The notes: generated by a model not told the origin, from the sequence alone. Counted from the stretch's first letter, positions 8,678 to 15,844 are shown. The stretch: 64,000 nt of DNA from Ralstonia sp. RRA (GCF_037023145.1 NZ_CP146091.1:3286001-3350000); one strand, 5' to 3'. Numbers and translations are program-made.

Positions 8678-9424
8678 TCAAGCGGGTCGATGGCAAATTG
8701 GTGGACGAACGGCGGTCTTGAGAACGGCACCCCACGGTGTCCAGAGATACGGTGAGCAGTACACCTCGCCTGTCGTGAGGTTAGCCCAACCTCCACCCGG
8801 ATGGCGGCGGGCGCGGTGTCCACCTGGCAGCACGGCAAGTAGCCAGCGCGGCAAAGCAGCACGGGAAACCGCTAGCTTTCCGTCTTCATCGAGCCCGCCA
8901 TAGCCATACAGACGGACTCCTTTCGGCAGCAATGCAGTGCAGTCGAACTTCGCCATGTAGCGCCCCCAAGCCTTAACGCTGCGGCAACTCTCCACCCACG
9001 TACTGCCCCACGGCCACCACTTGCGGAGTTTCGCCAAGTCAAGCGTGTAGCCGCGCGGCAACCACAAAAGCAGGTGGTAGTGCAGATGGCTGGCGCGCTC
9101 CAATACCCACGCGTAGGGAAGCCGGTATCCCATGCGCTTGAGTGCCTGGCGAAGCACGCCGAGGAAGGCACTGATGTGTTTTGTTGAAAACGTTTTGGCG
9201 TCAAGGTAGGTCAGCGTTACAGCGACAGCGCGCAAATTCGCGAGCTTTGCGTACCGGAGCTGCTCTTTGGTGACGCTGTTCATCTTCATTCGTCCGGCAT
9301 TTTTTCGTTTCCGGGATGATGGTGTCGCACTTGTTTCGTTCTTTCTGACAAGTTCAGCGAATCGGGCAACCGATGCCGGTGTGATACTCGGTCGTGCGAC
9401 GACCGTTGATGCTTGATGCAACAT
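8678..9424 (-). CDS. HUH-type replication/relaxase-like protein
   Basis: Resembles rolling-circle replication initiators of inoviruses and small plasmids. The HUH box is HLHYHLLLWLP (about residues 110-120), in the usual context of a strand after ERAS. A probable active-site tyrosine lies in SVKAWGRYMAKFD, the helix that normally carries it, and the family-like RLYGYGG follows. The N-terminal 60 residues are basic. The first ATG (9424) is used; a GTG lies two codons upstream. It follows the AlpA-like gene on the same strand after a 200-bp gap, a pair typical of integrative mobilisable elements. It may nick an origin in the repeat-rich region 10037-10686. Confidence 0.7.
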   Translation of the reverse strand: MLHQASTVVARPSITPASVARFAELVRKNETSATPSSRKRKNAGRMKMNSVTKEQLRYAKLANLRAVAVTLTYLDAKTFSTKHISAFLGVLRQALKRMGYRLPYAWVLERASHLHYHLLLWLPRGYTLDLAKLRKWWPWGSTWVESCRSVKAWGRYMAKFDCTALLPKGVRLYGYGGLDEDGKLAVSRAALPRWLLAVLPGGHRARRHPGGGWANLTTGEVYCSPYLWTPWGAVLKTAVRPPICHRPA

Positions 9425-9625
9425 GGGCACACTTCGTATGTGTGCCGCGTCAGCTGATTAGCTGTGTCCTGGTACTGCAGAAAAATTCTGTCCTCCGCGT
9501 GCTGAGCGGCGGGATGAGCTACTTCCGCGCCTATACTCGTTTGACAGTGAGTAAAGACGCGCCATTGGCGCACCCTGCCCCGGTTCCAGCCGGGGCGTTT
9601 TGCTTTGGGTGCGAGGAGTTTGGGC

Positions 9626-9889
9626 TTACTGGTAGCGTTCGGTCGCGACCTGGTTGCCCGCTGGGGGTTGCCCCCCTGGGCTTCCATATGGGGGCTGGCC
9701 AGTGCCCGCTGCGCTGGACTGACGCTTTGCATCCAGCCAGGATTCAACGTCTGCGGGACGGAATCGAAGCAGATGGCCGAGCTTGATGGACTTGGGAAGG
9801 TCACCGCCTGAAGAATGGCGGTTGTAGATAGTTTGCTCTGCCAACCCAAGGTGGACGGCGAGTGCTTTTGGAGAGAAGAGCTGCTGCAT
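9626..9889 (-). CDS. AlpA-family HTH regulator/excisionase, copy 1
   Basis: Small MerR-like winged-helix protein (HTH_17/AlpA type) of 87 residues: SPKALAVHLGLAEQTIYNRH is the HTH and LGHLLRFRPADVESWLDAK the wing and end helix. Such proteins act as excisionases or as activators of integrase and replication genes on islands. The C-terminal 30 residues are Gly/Pro-rich and look disordered. A paralogue lies at 15133-15399, about 70% identical in the HTH by eye, and both have the same palindrome just upstream. Upstream of the HUH protein gene and probably co-transcribed with it. Confidence 0.85.
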   Translation of the reverse strand: MQQLFSPKALAVHLGLAEQTIYNRHSSGGDLPKSIKLGHLLRFRPADVESWLDAKRQSSAAGTGQPPYGSPGGQPPAGNQVATERYQ

Positions 9890-9908
9890 GAGTCACGATA
9901 CTGAGTGC

Positions 9909-9934
9909 GCAGTCACATGACTGCATTCAGTATA
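9909..9934 (-). promoter_or_regulatory. Promoter -10 and operator of AlpA copy 1
   Basis: GCAGTCACATGACTGC at 9909-9924 has perfect 7-bp arms and begins 20 bp before the AlpA start. On the minus strand a TATACT -10 box (9929-9934) immediately precedes it, so transcription would begin inside the dyad. The same arrangement recurs at 15421-15446, suggesting autoregulation shared by both copies. Confidence 0.7.
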
Positions 9935-10036
9935 AGCAAGCGTTACCTCCATATACCTTGGTAGCCAACCCAAACGCAGCAAGAATGTGTATTGGCGCGC
10001 GAAAGAGGCAACGTACGGAAAAAAACGGGGTGACGA

Positions 10037-10279
10037 AAGGTCACCGGATTTGTCCGCTTTCAGTGCCGCCAGCTAAGCACAAAGAGAAAGGTCACCGCAA
10101 TTGTCCCAATTCCATGCGGCAATAGTCGCGAGGCAGCGGCTTTGGGGCGTCTGTCGGCCAGGGAACGGCTCCCGACAGGACAATTTTTGTGACCTTGGCC
10201 ACCGTGACCACGTTCCGAGCACAATTTCGGTGACCTTGCTCCATGCAATGTCTTTAGGCCGAACAATTGTGGTGACCTT
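10037..10279. repeat. Array of five 19-bp iterons in two orientations
   Basis: Consensus AAGGTCACCNNAATTGTCC occurs at 10037-10055 and 10088-10106, and its reverse complement GGACAATTNNGGTGACCTT at 10178-10196, 10219-10237 and 10261-10279. Copies differ at one to four positions, mostly the two central bases and the outer ends. Start-to-start spacing is 51, 90, 41 and 42 bp, about four helical turns for the last three. Such arrays bind replication initiators, partition proteins or repressors. No ORF inside looks real. Confidence 0.85.
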
Positions 10280-10434
10280 GCCGTTGGGGAGTCTGCCCCT
10301 ATTCCTAAACGCCACCACACGCAGAAACTGCGCGGCATAGAGCTCTCCGGACCAGCTGCGGTCTCACGCTACCATTTCCCGAGGGGTTCCCATGGTGGCA
10401 TTTCGGCATAAGGGGCTCCTCCCTTTTTCCGCGC

Positions 10435-10551
10435 AACTTATGCCAAACCGCCATCTTTCCCAAAAGCCGCGCCACACAAGGCTTTCCGGGCCATGCATCG
10501 CCAAAAACCACGATTTTCAGCGGTTCCAAAGATGGCGGTTTGGCATAAGTT
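10435..10551. repeat. 117-nt hairpin element, copy 1
   Basis: Perfect 24-bp arms (10435-10458 and 10528-10551) enclose a 69-nt loop that itself holds an AAAGCC/GGCTTT hairpin. The loop is almost identical to that of copy 2, while the arms differ in a compensatory way. A loop-deleted degenerate copy lies at about 10368-10417 (GCTACCAT pairing with ATGGTGGC). No protein is supported here. Confidence 0.85.
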
Positions 10552-10571
10552 ACCCGCCTCTTTGCGGCGCG

Positions 10572-10686
10572 CCCTATGCGAAACTGCCACCTTTCCCGAA
10601 AGCCTTGCCACACAAGGCTTTCCAGGCCATGCATCCCGCGAAGCCACGATTTTCAGCGGTTCCAAAGGTGGCGGTTTCGCATAGGG
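10572..10686. repeat. 117-nt hairpin element, copy 2
   Basis: Arms 10572-10594 and 10664-10686 pair over 23 positions with one G-T pair. The 69-nt loop carries a perfect AAAGCCTTG/CAAGGCTTT inner hairpin. Compared with copy 1, C-G pairs become G-C and T-A pairs become C-G on both sides of the stem at the same positions. The elements start 137 bp apart. The sequence from 10700 to 10919 shows no gene. Confidence 0.85.
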
Positions 10687-10919
10687 GGCTGCCTCGCATT
10701 GGTGGCAGCACCGGAGGCGAAGTTCCCACCATAGAGTCTGGTAACGGCGTAGACCCGTAGCCGCTGGGAGATATATAGCTTTCTCCTTCTCGATTCGGCG
10801 CGCGGCATCGGTGATAGTTCGGCGCAGCAGCACATCCAGGATTGGCTAGTTGAGGTTCACGACGGCAACGGTCCTGACAACGCGTTTGACCAACGAACCT
10901 CGTCTGCAGCCTCCTGATT

Positions 10920-10936
10920 GTGTCCTAATAGGACAC
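10920..10936. promoter_or_regulatory. GTGTCC/GGACAC palindrome, left copy
   Basis: GTGTCCTAATAGGACAC is a perfect 8-bp dyad around one base. Three related dyads lie at 14955-15075, beyond the recombinase-nuclease module. It is 230 bp upstream of the serine recombinase gene. Probably an operator for a regulator of that module. Confidence 0.65.
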
Positions 10937-11054
10937 GTTGAGGCCCGCGAAGGAACCAACGCCGTAGATGTTGAGCAAACCAGGCCAGTTTGCTGGCAGG
11001 CGCAGGGTTGAGGACGGCCATTGTTGACCTTGGGCCCATCGCATTCAGTCAGTC

Positions 11055-11153
11055 CAGGAAACGATGGTTTCCTGAACATGCGCGAAATCATTACCGCCAC
11101 GCCGGGCTATACCCATTCAGATGTTCAACATTTCCTCCAGTAATCAACATCTG
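11055..11153. promoter_or_regulatory. Inverted repeats upstream of the serine recombinase, candidate res/operator site
   Basis: CAGGAAAC-GATG-GTTTCCTG (11055-11074) and CAGATGTT (11118-11125) paired with AACATCTG (11146-11153) precede the recombinase start at 11168. Resolvases of this family bind dyads next to their own gene for recombination and autorepression. The exact crossover site cannot be placed by eye. Confidence 0.45.
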
Positions 11154-11167
11154 GAAAAGGGGTAAGC

Positions 11168-11737
11168 ATGGCTGTAATTGGATACGCGCGGGTCAGCACC
11201 AACGAGCAGTCGCTCGACCTTCAGCAGAACGCTCTGAAGGAGGCCGGAGCCACCAGCACATATGAAGACAAGGCAAGTGGTAAGACAGCCGATAGGCCGG
11301 AGCTCACCCAATGCCTGAAAGCACTACGCGAAGGCGACACCCTGGTTGTGTGGCGGCTCGACCGGCTCGGGCGAAACGTGCAGGACCTCATTCGTATCGT
11401 CAGCGGCCTCGAAGGCCGCGGCATCATGTTCAAGTCTCTGAAGGAATCCATCGATACAAGCGGACCTGCCGGCAAACTCGTCTTTCATCTGTTTGCTGCA
11501 TTGGCCGAGTTTGAACGCGAACTCATCAGGGAACGAACCTTAGCCGGCTTGGAGGCGGCGCGAGCCCGTGGCAGCAAAGGCGGTCGCCCGCAACTGCTGG
11601 ACGCCAACAAGCAGCGAGCCGCGTTGGCGATGATGAGGAATCGGGAGATGTCAGTTGCCGAAATCAGTCGGCACTTCCACGTGTCGCGGTCTACGCTGTA
11701 CAGCCTGCAGGCCGCGAGCCGACCTCCAACCCAATAG
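11168..11737 (+). CDS. Serine recombinase (resolvase/invertase family)
   Basis: A 189-residue small serine recombinase. The N-terminal catalytic domain has the nucleophile Ser10 in GYARVSTNEQS, the arginine-rich VWRLDRLGRN segment (about 62-71) and the FHLFAALAEFERELIRERT helix that forms the dimer interface. The C-terminal HTH is REMSVAEISRHFHVSRSTLY. Length is typical for Tn3-type resolvases and DNA invertases. No Tn3 transposase is present. It may resolve co-integrates of the island, invert a nearby segment, or be left from an older insertion. The ATG at 11168 follows GGGG and a paired-repeat region. Confidence 0.95.
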   Translation: MAVIGYARVSTNEQSLDLQQNALKEAGATSTYEDKASGKTADRPELTQCLKALREGDTLVVWRLDRLGRNVQDLIRIVSGLEGRGIMFKSLKESIDTSGPAGKLVFHLFAALAEFERELIRERTLAGLEAARARGSKGGRPQLLDANKQRAALAMMRNREMSVAEISRHFHVSRSTLYSLQAASRPPTQ

Positions 11738-11767
11738 CGCCGGGGAACATCGCCGATTTGGGCGAAC

Positions 11768-12952
11768 ATGCTCGGCCAAGGCACGTACAGGGTGACCAAG
11801 AAACCGATGACTAACGGGCAGCTCAACTTTCGCTACCCCTTTGAAGGCCACCCCGCGCCCATCCCGATGGTGGGGCTCTTCAGCTTTCTGCCGGGGGCGT
11901 ATCTCAAGCTGTTTGGCATACAGATGCAAGCGGCATTCGAGGACCACGGCCTGGGAAACCAGTACAGGCGCCTGAACCGTCGGACAGAGAACGGCCCGCC
12001 AAAGGACAAGTTCGTCGCGAAGGCGCTCAAGGAAGTCCTTGCCAAGGTGGCCTCTGACGAGGACGCGCCCTCCTTGTTTGATGACATGCAGCTGGCACTG
12101 GACGGGTGCGAGCAAGCCAGCGCGCGAATCGACCAGCTGACGCTCATCGAAACAGCGTATCTGGGGTTTGGTATCGAGCCGGACACGTGGCAGCGACGCC
12201 ATTGTCACCAGGTCTTGATGGAACGGGCGGGCCGACACGCCCAGCAGCTGTTTGAGGCGGGCGACACGCCCGGCGCTGTCGAGTACATCACCACCCACCC
12301 CTTGCTGAACGCATTGGTCTGGCCGGAGGCGCTGGAGGTGCTGCGCGGCGCAACGAGCCTGAATGCCTTGCTTCCGTTGACCATCGCCATGGCCATGGAT
12401 GCCCATCTGGGATGGCTGGCCGCCTGGGACCTCGATGACGCAGAGCACAGGGAGCTACCGGCGCCACAATTCGCCTGCCTGCTGCCCTCGAGTGCGCGCC
12501 GCGGCCGCAACCCGACCAGTCTGCTTTTCGACGAGCTGAAGCGCCGGCTGCAGGTGTCCTCAGTCGCTGAGATACTGGACAAAGGCGATAGCGAGCCCGA
12601 GGTGGAAATTGGGACGCTTTACCGGTGGAGTTCGGGGAAGAACTTTCCGGACGCCGAGACGCTGTCGAAGGTCATGGTGGCGTACGGGCTCCTGGACGAG
12701 CGGGACATCCTGTACCGGCAGTTCAATGCGGCCAGGCTCATCAACCTGCTGGGCTATCTCAGCCAGGACATCGCCGGCAAGACACGCGAGCGCGGCGAGC
12801 CGACAGCCTTGTGGCCGTGGCCCGCCTACCCCTTCGGCCACCCTGATTTCGAGTCATGGGCGGCCGACCGGTATCCGTTCTGGCTGGCGTATCACAGGGA
12901 ACATGGCGCTGCGCTGGCCGAGTTGGCCAAAGCAACGCCGACCAGCCCGTAG
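11768..12952 (+). CDS. Uncharacterised 394-aa protein with possible HTH
   Basis: Not recognised. Soluble, acidic and mostly helical, with no signal peptide. The first 60 residues contain a Pro/Phe-rich stretch (LNFRYPFEGHPAP, VGLFSFLPGAYLKLFG). Around residues 290-315, IGTLYRWSSGKNFPDAETLS resembles an XRE-type recognition helix with the G-x-x-x-P pattern, so DNA binding is possible. It starts 31 bp after the recombinase stop on the same strand, and ends 9 bp before the convergent 34-aa gene. An alternative ATG is at 11807. Its fixed position between a recombinase and a nuclease-like gene suggests one module, function unknown. Confidence 0.6.
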   Translation: MLGQGTYRVTKKPMTNGQLNFRYPFEGHPAPIPMVGLFSFLPGAYLKLFGIQMQAAFEDHGLGNQYRRLNRRTENGPPKDKFVAKALKEVLAKVASDEDAPSLFDDMQLALDGCEQASARIDQLTLIETAYLGFGIEPDTWQRRHCHQVLMERAGRHAQQLFEAGDTPGAVEYITTHPLLNALVWPEALEVLRGATSLNALLPLTIAMAMDAHLGWLAAWDLDDAEHRELPAPQFACLLPSSARRGRNPTSLLFDELKRRLQVSSVAEILDKGDSEPEVEIGTLYRWSSGKNFPDAETLSKVMVAYGLLDERDILYRQFNAARLINLLGYLSQDIAGKTRERGEPTALWPWPAYPFGHPDFESWAADRYPFWLAYHREHGAALAELAKATPTSP

Positions 12953-12961
12953 CGTCAGGCT

Positions 12962-13066
12962 TTACTTGCCCTTCGCCGGCGGATTGTTGCCCCGGCCCCC
13001 GCCGGATGGATTGCCGGTACGGCTCGGCCAGTTCGGATTGTTCGTATTGACGTTGAAGCTGCGCAT
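12962..13066 (-). CDS. 34-aa microprotein, Asn/Gly/Pro-rich
   Basis: A small ORF with a strong ribosome-binding site (AGGAG six bases before ATG at 13066), encoding MRSFNVNTNNPNWPSRTG followed by a Gly/Arg/Asn/Pro-rich basic tail ending AKGK. It has no membrane segment or signal peptide. The composition (repeated N-P, R-G) suggests a disordered, perhaps nucleic-acid-binding peptide. It lies downstream of the nuclease-like gene on the same strand, 235 bp away, and converges on the 394-aa gene. The clean start signal is the main reason to call it real. Confidence 0.6.
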   Translation of the reverse strand: MRSFNVNTNNPNWPSRTGNPSGGGRGNNPPAKGK

Positions 13067-13301
13067 GCTGTTCTCCTGTTGGTGAAGTCGGCTCATACCG
13101 ACGGCGCCAATATCCCCCAGGACCCAGCACGCAAGCTATGGCAATGTTTTACCAAAATTGAGCCGCGGGGCGGCCACCACGAAGAACCATCCGTTGCAGG
13201 GCGTCAGAGCTGGCCCCACGGCAGCGGCAAGGTCCTGAAGCCAGCCGGTGCCCGTAATGAAAGAGGCCGCCTACTGGCAGCCTGTTGCGGTGTCGCGGTC
13301 G

Positions 13302-14642
13302 TTATCCCTGGCCGCCCGTCTTGTACCGATGGAACTCCGCGAAATACTCTTGCAAGCTGAAGAAGTCGGTTGGATTCGACAATCCCTGCGTGGAGTCTGC
13401 GAAGTCGGCCACATCTCCAAAGGAAAAGAACCGCCAAATATCCATCAAAATTGCCCCCGGCCAGGCCGGGACGCTGAGGAAAAAATGGTTCAAATTAAAG
13501 TTCGGGGCTCCAAGCTCGAACCCGCCGAACCAGTCGCGATTATTCTCGAGGGCTTGCTCCAAGCTTTGTGACCGGAACCGGGAAAGCACATCTGCGGAAA
13601 AAGTACTTTGGGGGAAGATGCCTTCCGCTTCCAGCGCAGCCGCCTCATGTCGAGCTGCGTCAGCAAAGAAATCATCCTCCTCCGGTTCAGGATGCCGTGC
13701 CATTTCCGCGTCATACACGTCGTGGTAGCGCCGTAAGTGCAGCCCATCCAAACCCCTCATCTTGTTGGGGTCCTGCGCCCTTGGGTGGTGCTCTGCCGGC
13801 GTGTCTTCGCCCGCTCGCCAGTGCTGATTCACCGTAAACAGCGTCAGATTGACCATTTCTTGCGCGTGGAACGAACCTGGTGAAGTGGGATGCCGCCAGG
13901 CCATGAGAAATCCAGATTGCTGCAGCCGGGTGCACTCTGCCCTGGCGCTCAAGGCGAGCCTCCAGAAGTATTTGTCGAGCTTAATATGCGCTACCACGCT
14001 GTCATAGGGGCCGGGCAATCGCCTTTGAACAGCCAAGGTCGCGGGTGACAGGGCGTAGCCTGGTAGATACGGTCGGACGTACTGGAACTCGAACAACTCG
14101 AGGTTGATGCGCAGGCTGAACCCGCTGGCGGTCTGAGAGCACTGCACCGGCAACACATGCTTGCCGTCCATCATCATGGCGCGAACCCCATAGGAAAGCA
14201 GCGTTCCCCAGTCGTTCGCTACGATGATGTAGATGAAATCATTGACGTGATGCGCCTGCAGTTTGATAGCGGTGCTATAGGCCAGCAGTTCCTGCACGCC
14301 TTGACGTTCCGCCTCCGGCTTTGTCTTGAGCTCAATGAGCAGATACTGAGCAGCCGGCGTGACCAGGACAACATCTGGCCGCATGGAGCTGCAGTCAGGC
14401 GGCGCAATACTCTCGTTGGCTCCAATGAGGCGAACGTCCTGCAGGACCTCACAGATATGCAAGGCTCGGGTGAGCGCCGCGCACATGCTGGCCGTTGAAT
14501 GCCTGCGGGCGCGAGATAGGTCAGCAACCTTGGCGCGAAGCTCCTCGATGTTCTCGATGCTCGCGCAAATCTCGTTCTGCTTGGCGGCTTTCTCGAACCA
14601 CTTCTGTAGGAATTTTTCGTCAGGAACCTTGTTGTCAGCCAC
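13302..14642 (-). CDS. PD-(D/E)XK nuclease-like protein, 446 aa
   Basis: Probable DNA-cleaving protein of an uncharacterised, perhaps defensive, system. The nuclease core is visible as SMRPDVVLVTPAAQYLLIEL then KTK: Asp90, Glu104 and Lys106, spaced as in Holliday-junction-resolvase-like and type II nucleases, preceded by a helix with a conserved-type Glu65. The C-terminal 300 residues are of unknown fold, with an acidic stretch (EPEEDDFF) and an aromatic end (WPGAILMDIWRFFSF). The start is GTG at 14642, with GGAGG six bases upstream. It faces the recombinase/394-aa pair across the microprotein gene. Nuclease fold likely; biological role inferred from island context only. Confidence 0.65.
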   Translation of the reverse strand: MADNKVPDEKFLQKWFEKAAKQNEICASIENIEELRAKVADLSRARRHSTASMCAALTRALHICEVLQDVRLIGANESIAPPDCSSMRPDVVLVTPAAQYLLIELKTKPEAERQGVQELLAYSTAIKLQAHHVNDFIYIIVANDWGTLLSYGVRAMMMDGKHVLPVQCSQTASGFSLRINLELFEFQYVRPYLPGYALSPATLAVQRRLPGPYDSVVAHIKLDKYFWRLALSARAECTRLQQSGFLMAWRHPTSPGSFHAQEMVNLTLFTVNQHWRAGEDTPAEHHPRAQDPNKMRGLDGLHLRRYHDVYDAEMARHPEPEEDDFFADAARHEAAALEAEGIFPQSTFSADVLSRFRSQSLEQALENNRDWFGGFELGAPNFNLNHFFLSVPAWPGAILMDIWRFFSFGDVADFADSTQGLSNPTDFFSLQEYFAEFHRYKTGGQG

Positions 14643-14954
14643 CCCGCACCTCCGTCGGGTCAGTTGCCCGCTATCGAGTATCCTCAGCCATCATGGGCTG
14701 TCCCGTAGAAGCGTAACCGATTCAGGCTCGGCCTTCCGGGCTGCAGTACAGACTCGTGCTGTAGTGGTCCAATTGTCATCATGCGCGCACGGCAACTCGA
14801 AAGGTCGATGCCGCCGGGTGAAGGCAGAACCGACATTGGCCTCATCGTTAGTGCGCTTCGTCAGGAGCTCGCCGCCGAGTCCTGGTTGCAGGAGTGGGAG
14901 ATGGTATTGGACACGTGCGGAGAGATGCCGCGGTGAGTGAAGGCGTTCTGGTCG

Positions 14955-15075
14955 CCGTGTCCATCATGGACACGGACCTGCTGAGAGATAGTCCAGCACG
15001 TGTTCGAGTCTGGTGCTCACACATAAAGTGTCCGACTCGGACACTCCAGCGCGGGAGCGTGTCCTATTAGGACAC
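14955..15075. promoter_or_regulatory. Three GTGTCC/GGACAC palindromes, right cluster
   Basis: CCGTGTCCAT-C-ATGGACACGG (14955-14975), AGTGTCCGA-C-TCGGACACT (15027-15045) and GTGTCCTA-T-TAGGACAC (15059-15075) are perfect dyads around one base with the same GTGTCC half-site. A fourth copy is at 10920-10936. They lie between the nuclease-like gene (start 14642) and AlpA copy 2 (stop 15133). The rest of 14643-15132 shows no gene. Likely binding sites for one dimeric regulator or recombinase. Confidence 0.7.
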
Positions 15076-15132
15076 TGCCAGCGAAAAAGCTGACGCTGCG
15101 TCCATCTGCAGCGATGGTTGACCAGCTTGCCA

Positions 15133-15399
15133 CTACGTGCGGCGAGCAGCGACCTGCTCAGCCTTGGTTGGACGCCCGCGGCGGCGCGGCATCTGTGTCT
15201 GCTCCCGAACAACCGGCTTTTCGGTCGCACTGAGTTGTTTTGCCAGCCACGCTTCAACATCAACCGGACGAAACCGGAGCATTCGACCAAGTTTGATGCT
15301 GGGCGGCAAGTCGCCACCGTTGGAGTGGCGGTTGTAAATTGTTTGCTCCGCCAGGCCGAGTGCGGCGGCAAGAGTCTTTGGAGTGAGAAGGTGTTCCAC
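15133..15399 (-). CDS. AlpA-family HTH regulator/excisionase, copy 2
   Basis: Paralogue of the protein at 9626-9889: 88 residues with HTH TPKTLAAALGLAEQTIYNRH and wing LGRMLRFRPVDVEAWLAKQL. The C-terminus is basic (MPRRRGRPTKAEQVAARR) and contains an AT-hook-like RRRGRPTK, unlike copy 1. It lies 200 bp from the attachment site at 15608, the usual place for an excisionase (recombination directionality factor). Its promoter and operator are nearly the same as those of copy 1. Confidence 0.85.
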   Translation of the reverse strand: MEHLLTPKTLAAALGLAEQTIYNRHSNGGDLPPSIKLGRMLRFRPVDVEAWLAKQLSATEKPVVREQTQMPRRRGRPTKAEQVAARRT

Positions 15400-15420
15400 A
15401 GCGTCACGTGGCTACATCGA

Positions 15421-15446
15421 GCAGTCACATGACTGCAATGAGTATA
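15421..15446 (-). promoter_or_regulatory. Promoter -10 and operator of AlpA copy 2
   Basis: GCAGTCACATGACTGC (15421-15436), identical to the dyad of copy 1, is preceded on the minus strand by TATACT (15441-15446). It begins 22 bp before the AlpA start. The identity of this site against the diverged genes implies one regulator for both. Confidence 0.7.
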
Positions 15447-15491
15447 GCCGTGAGTTACCGACATCTTCGTGCAGCTACTTTGTGGACACCC

Positions 15492-15520
15492 TTGCTGCAC
15501 TTTTGCTGCACTCGCTGCAG
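15492..15520. repeat. Three 9-bp repeats near the attachment site
   Basis: TTGCTGCAC (15492-15500), TTGCTGCAC (15503-15511) and TCGCTGCAG (15512-15520) lie 90 bp from the attachment core. Integrase arm sites and excisionase sites typically have this form and position. Function is inferred from position only. Confidence 0.45.
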
Positions 15521-15571
15521 TAAATCGCGGTAACATGCCGCAACTCAGGGTAAGGTAAGTCCTTGATTTTG

Positions 15572-15599
15572 CTGGGTCGAACCAGCAACCATACCCCTC
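15572..15599 (-). repeat. Inverted near-copy of the tRNA T-arm beside the attachment site
   Basis: CTGGGTCGAACCAGCAACC (15572-15590) is the reverse complement of the T-arm of the tRNA fragment (15622-15641) with one base missing. The next bases, ACCCCTCTGC, mirror GGCAGGGGT with a small insertion. Together they make an inverted repeat around the remnant, as if a second att end had once abutted it. Confidence 0.6.
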
Positions 15600-15607
15600 T
15601 GCGACGC

Positions 15608-15653
15608 CCTCCGAAGGCAGGGGTTGCTGGTTCGATCCCAGCCGGGCGCGCCA
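15608..15653 (+). tRNA. 3' half of tRNA-Arg(CCG), attachment site of the island (partial)
   Basis: From the anticodon loop (CTCCGAA, anticodon CCG) through the anticodon 3' strand GGCAG, T-arm TGCTGGTTCGATCCCAGC and acceptor CGGGCGCG with encoded CCA, the sequence matches tRNA-Arg(CCG). The 5' half, including the expected 5' anticodon strand, is absent. Islands that insert into tRNA genes commonly leave such a 3' duplication starting at the anticodon loop. The intact gene is expected left of the window, beyond the integrase. The following stretch 15654-15844 belongs to the backbone and shows no gene. Confidence 0.85.
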
Positions 15654-15844
15654 ATCACTCACCGAATTGCGCAAAATGTTGGGGCGATCCTGCGCCCGAG
15701 TCGCGTTTCTGCCGCAATCCATGGCGTCGCCGCTAAACACGGTCCAAGACAGGATCAAGCCCCGCCCAGCGCGCTTTCGCAATCCCCAGTTCCGTCGATC
15801 GCAAGTCAGGCATGCTGGGAAAATCACCCGTCAGGAGTCGAGCA

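Noticed and set aside
10037..10279. Possible CRISPR array
   Set aside because: Repeats occur in both orientations, are only 19 bp and have unequal spacers without cas genes.
10392..10833. Overlapping ORFs of 60-131 aa on both strands
   Set aside because: They run through the paired hairpin arms on both strands; the selected feature is base pairing, not protein.
11168..11737. Tn3-family transposon around the resolvase
   Set aside because: No Tn3 transposase and no 38-bp terminal repeats are visible in the window.
15608..15653. Complete tRNA gene
   Set aside because: No matching 5' half, D-arm or 5' acceptor strand is present upstream.
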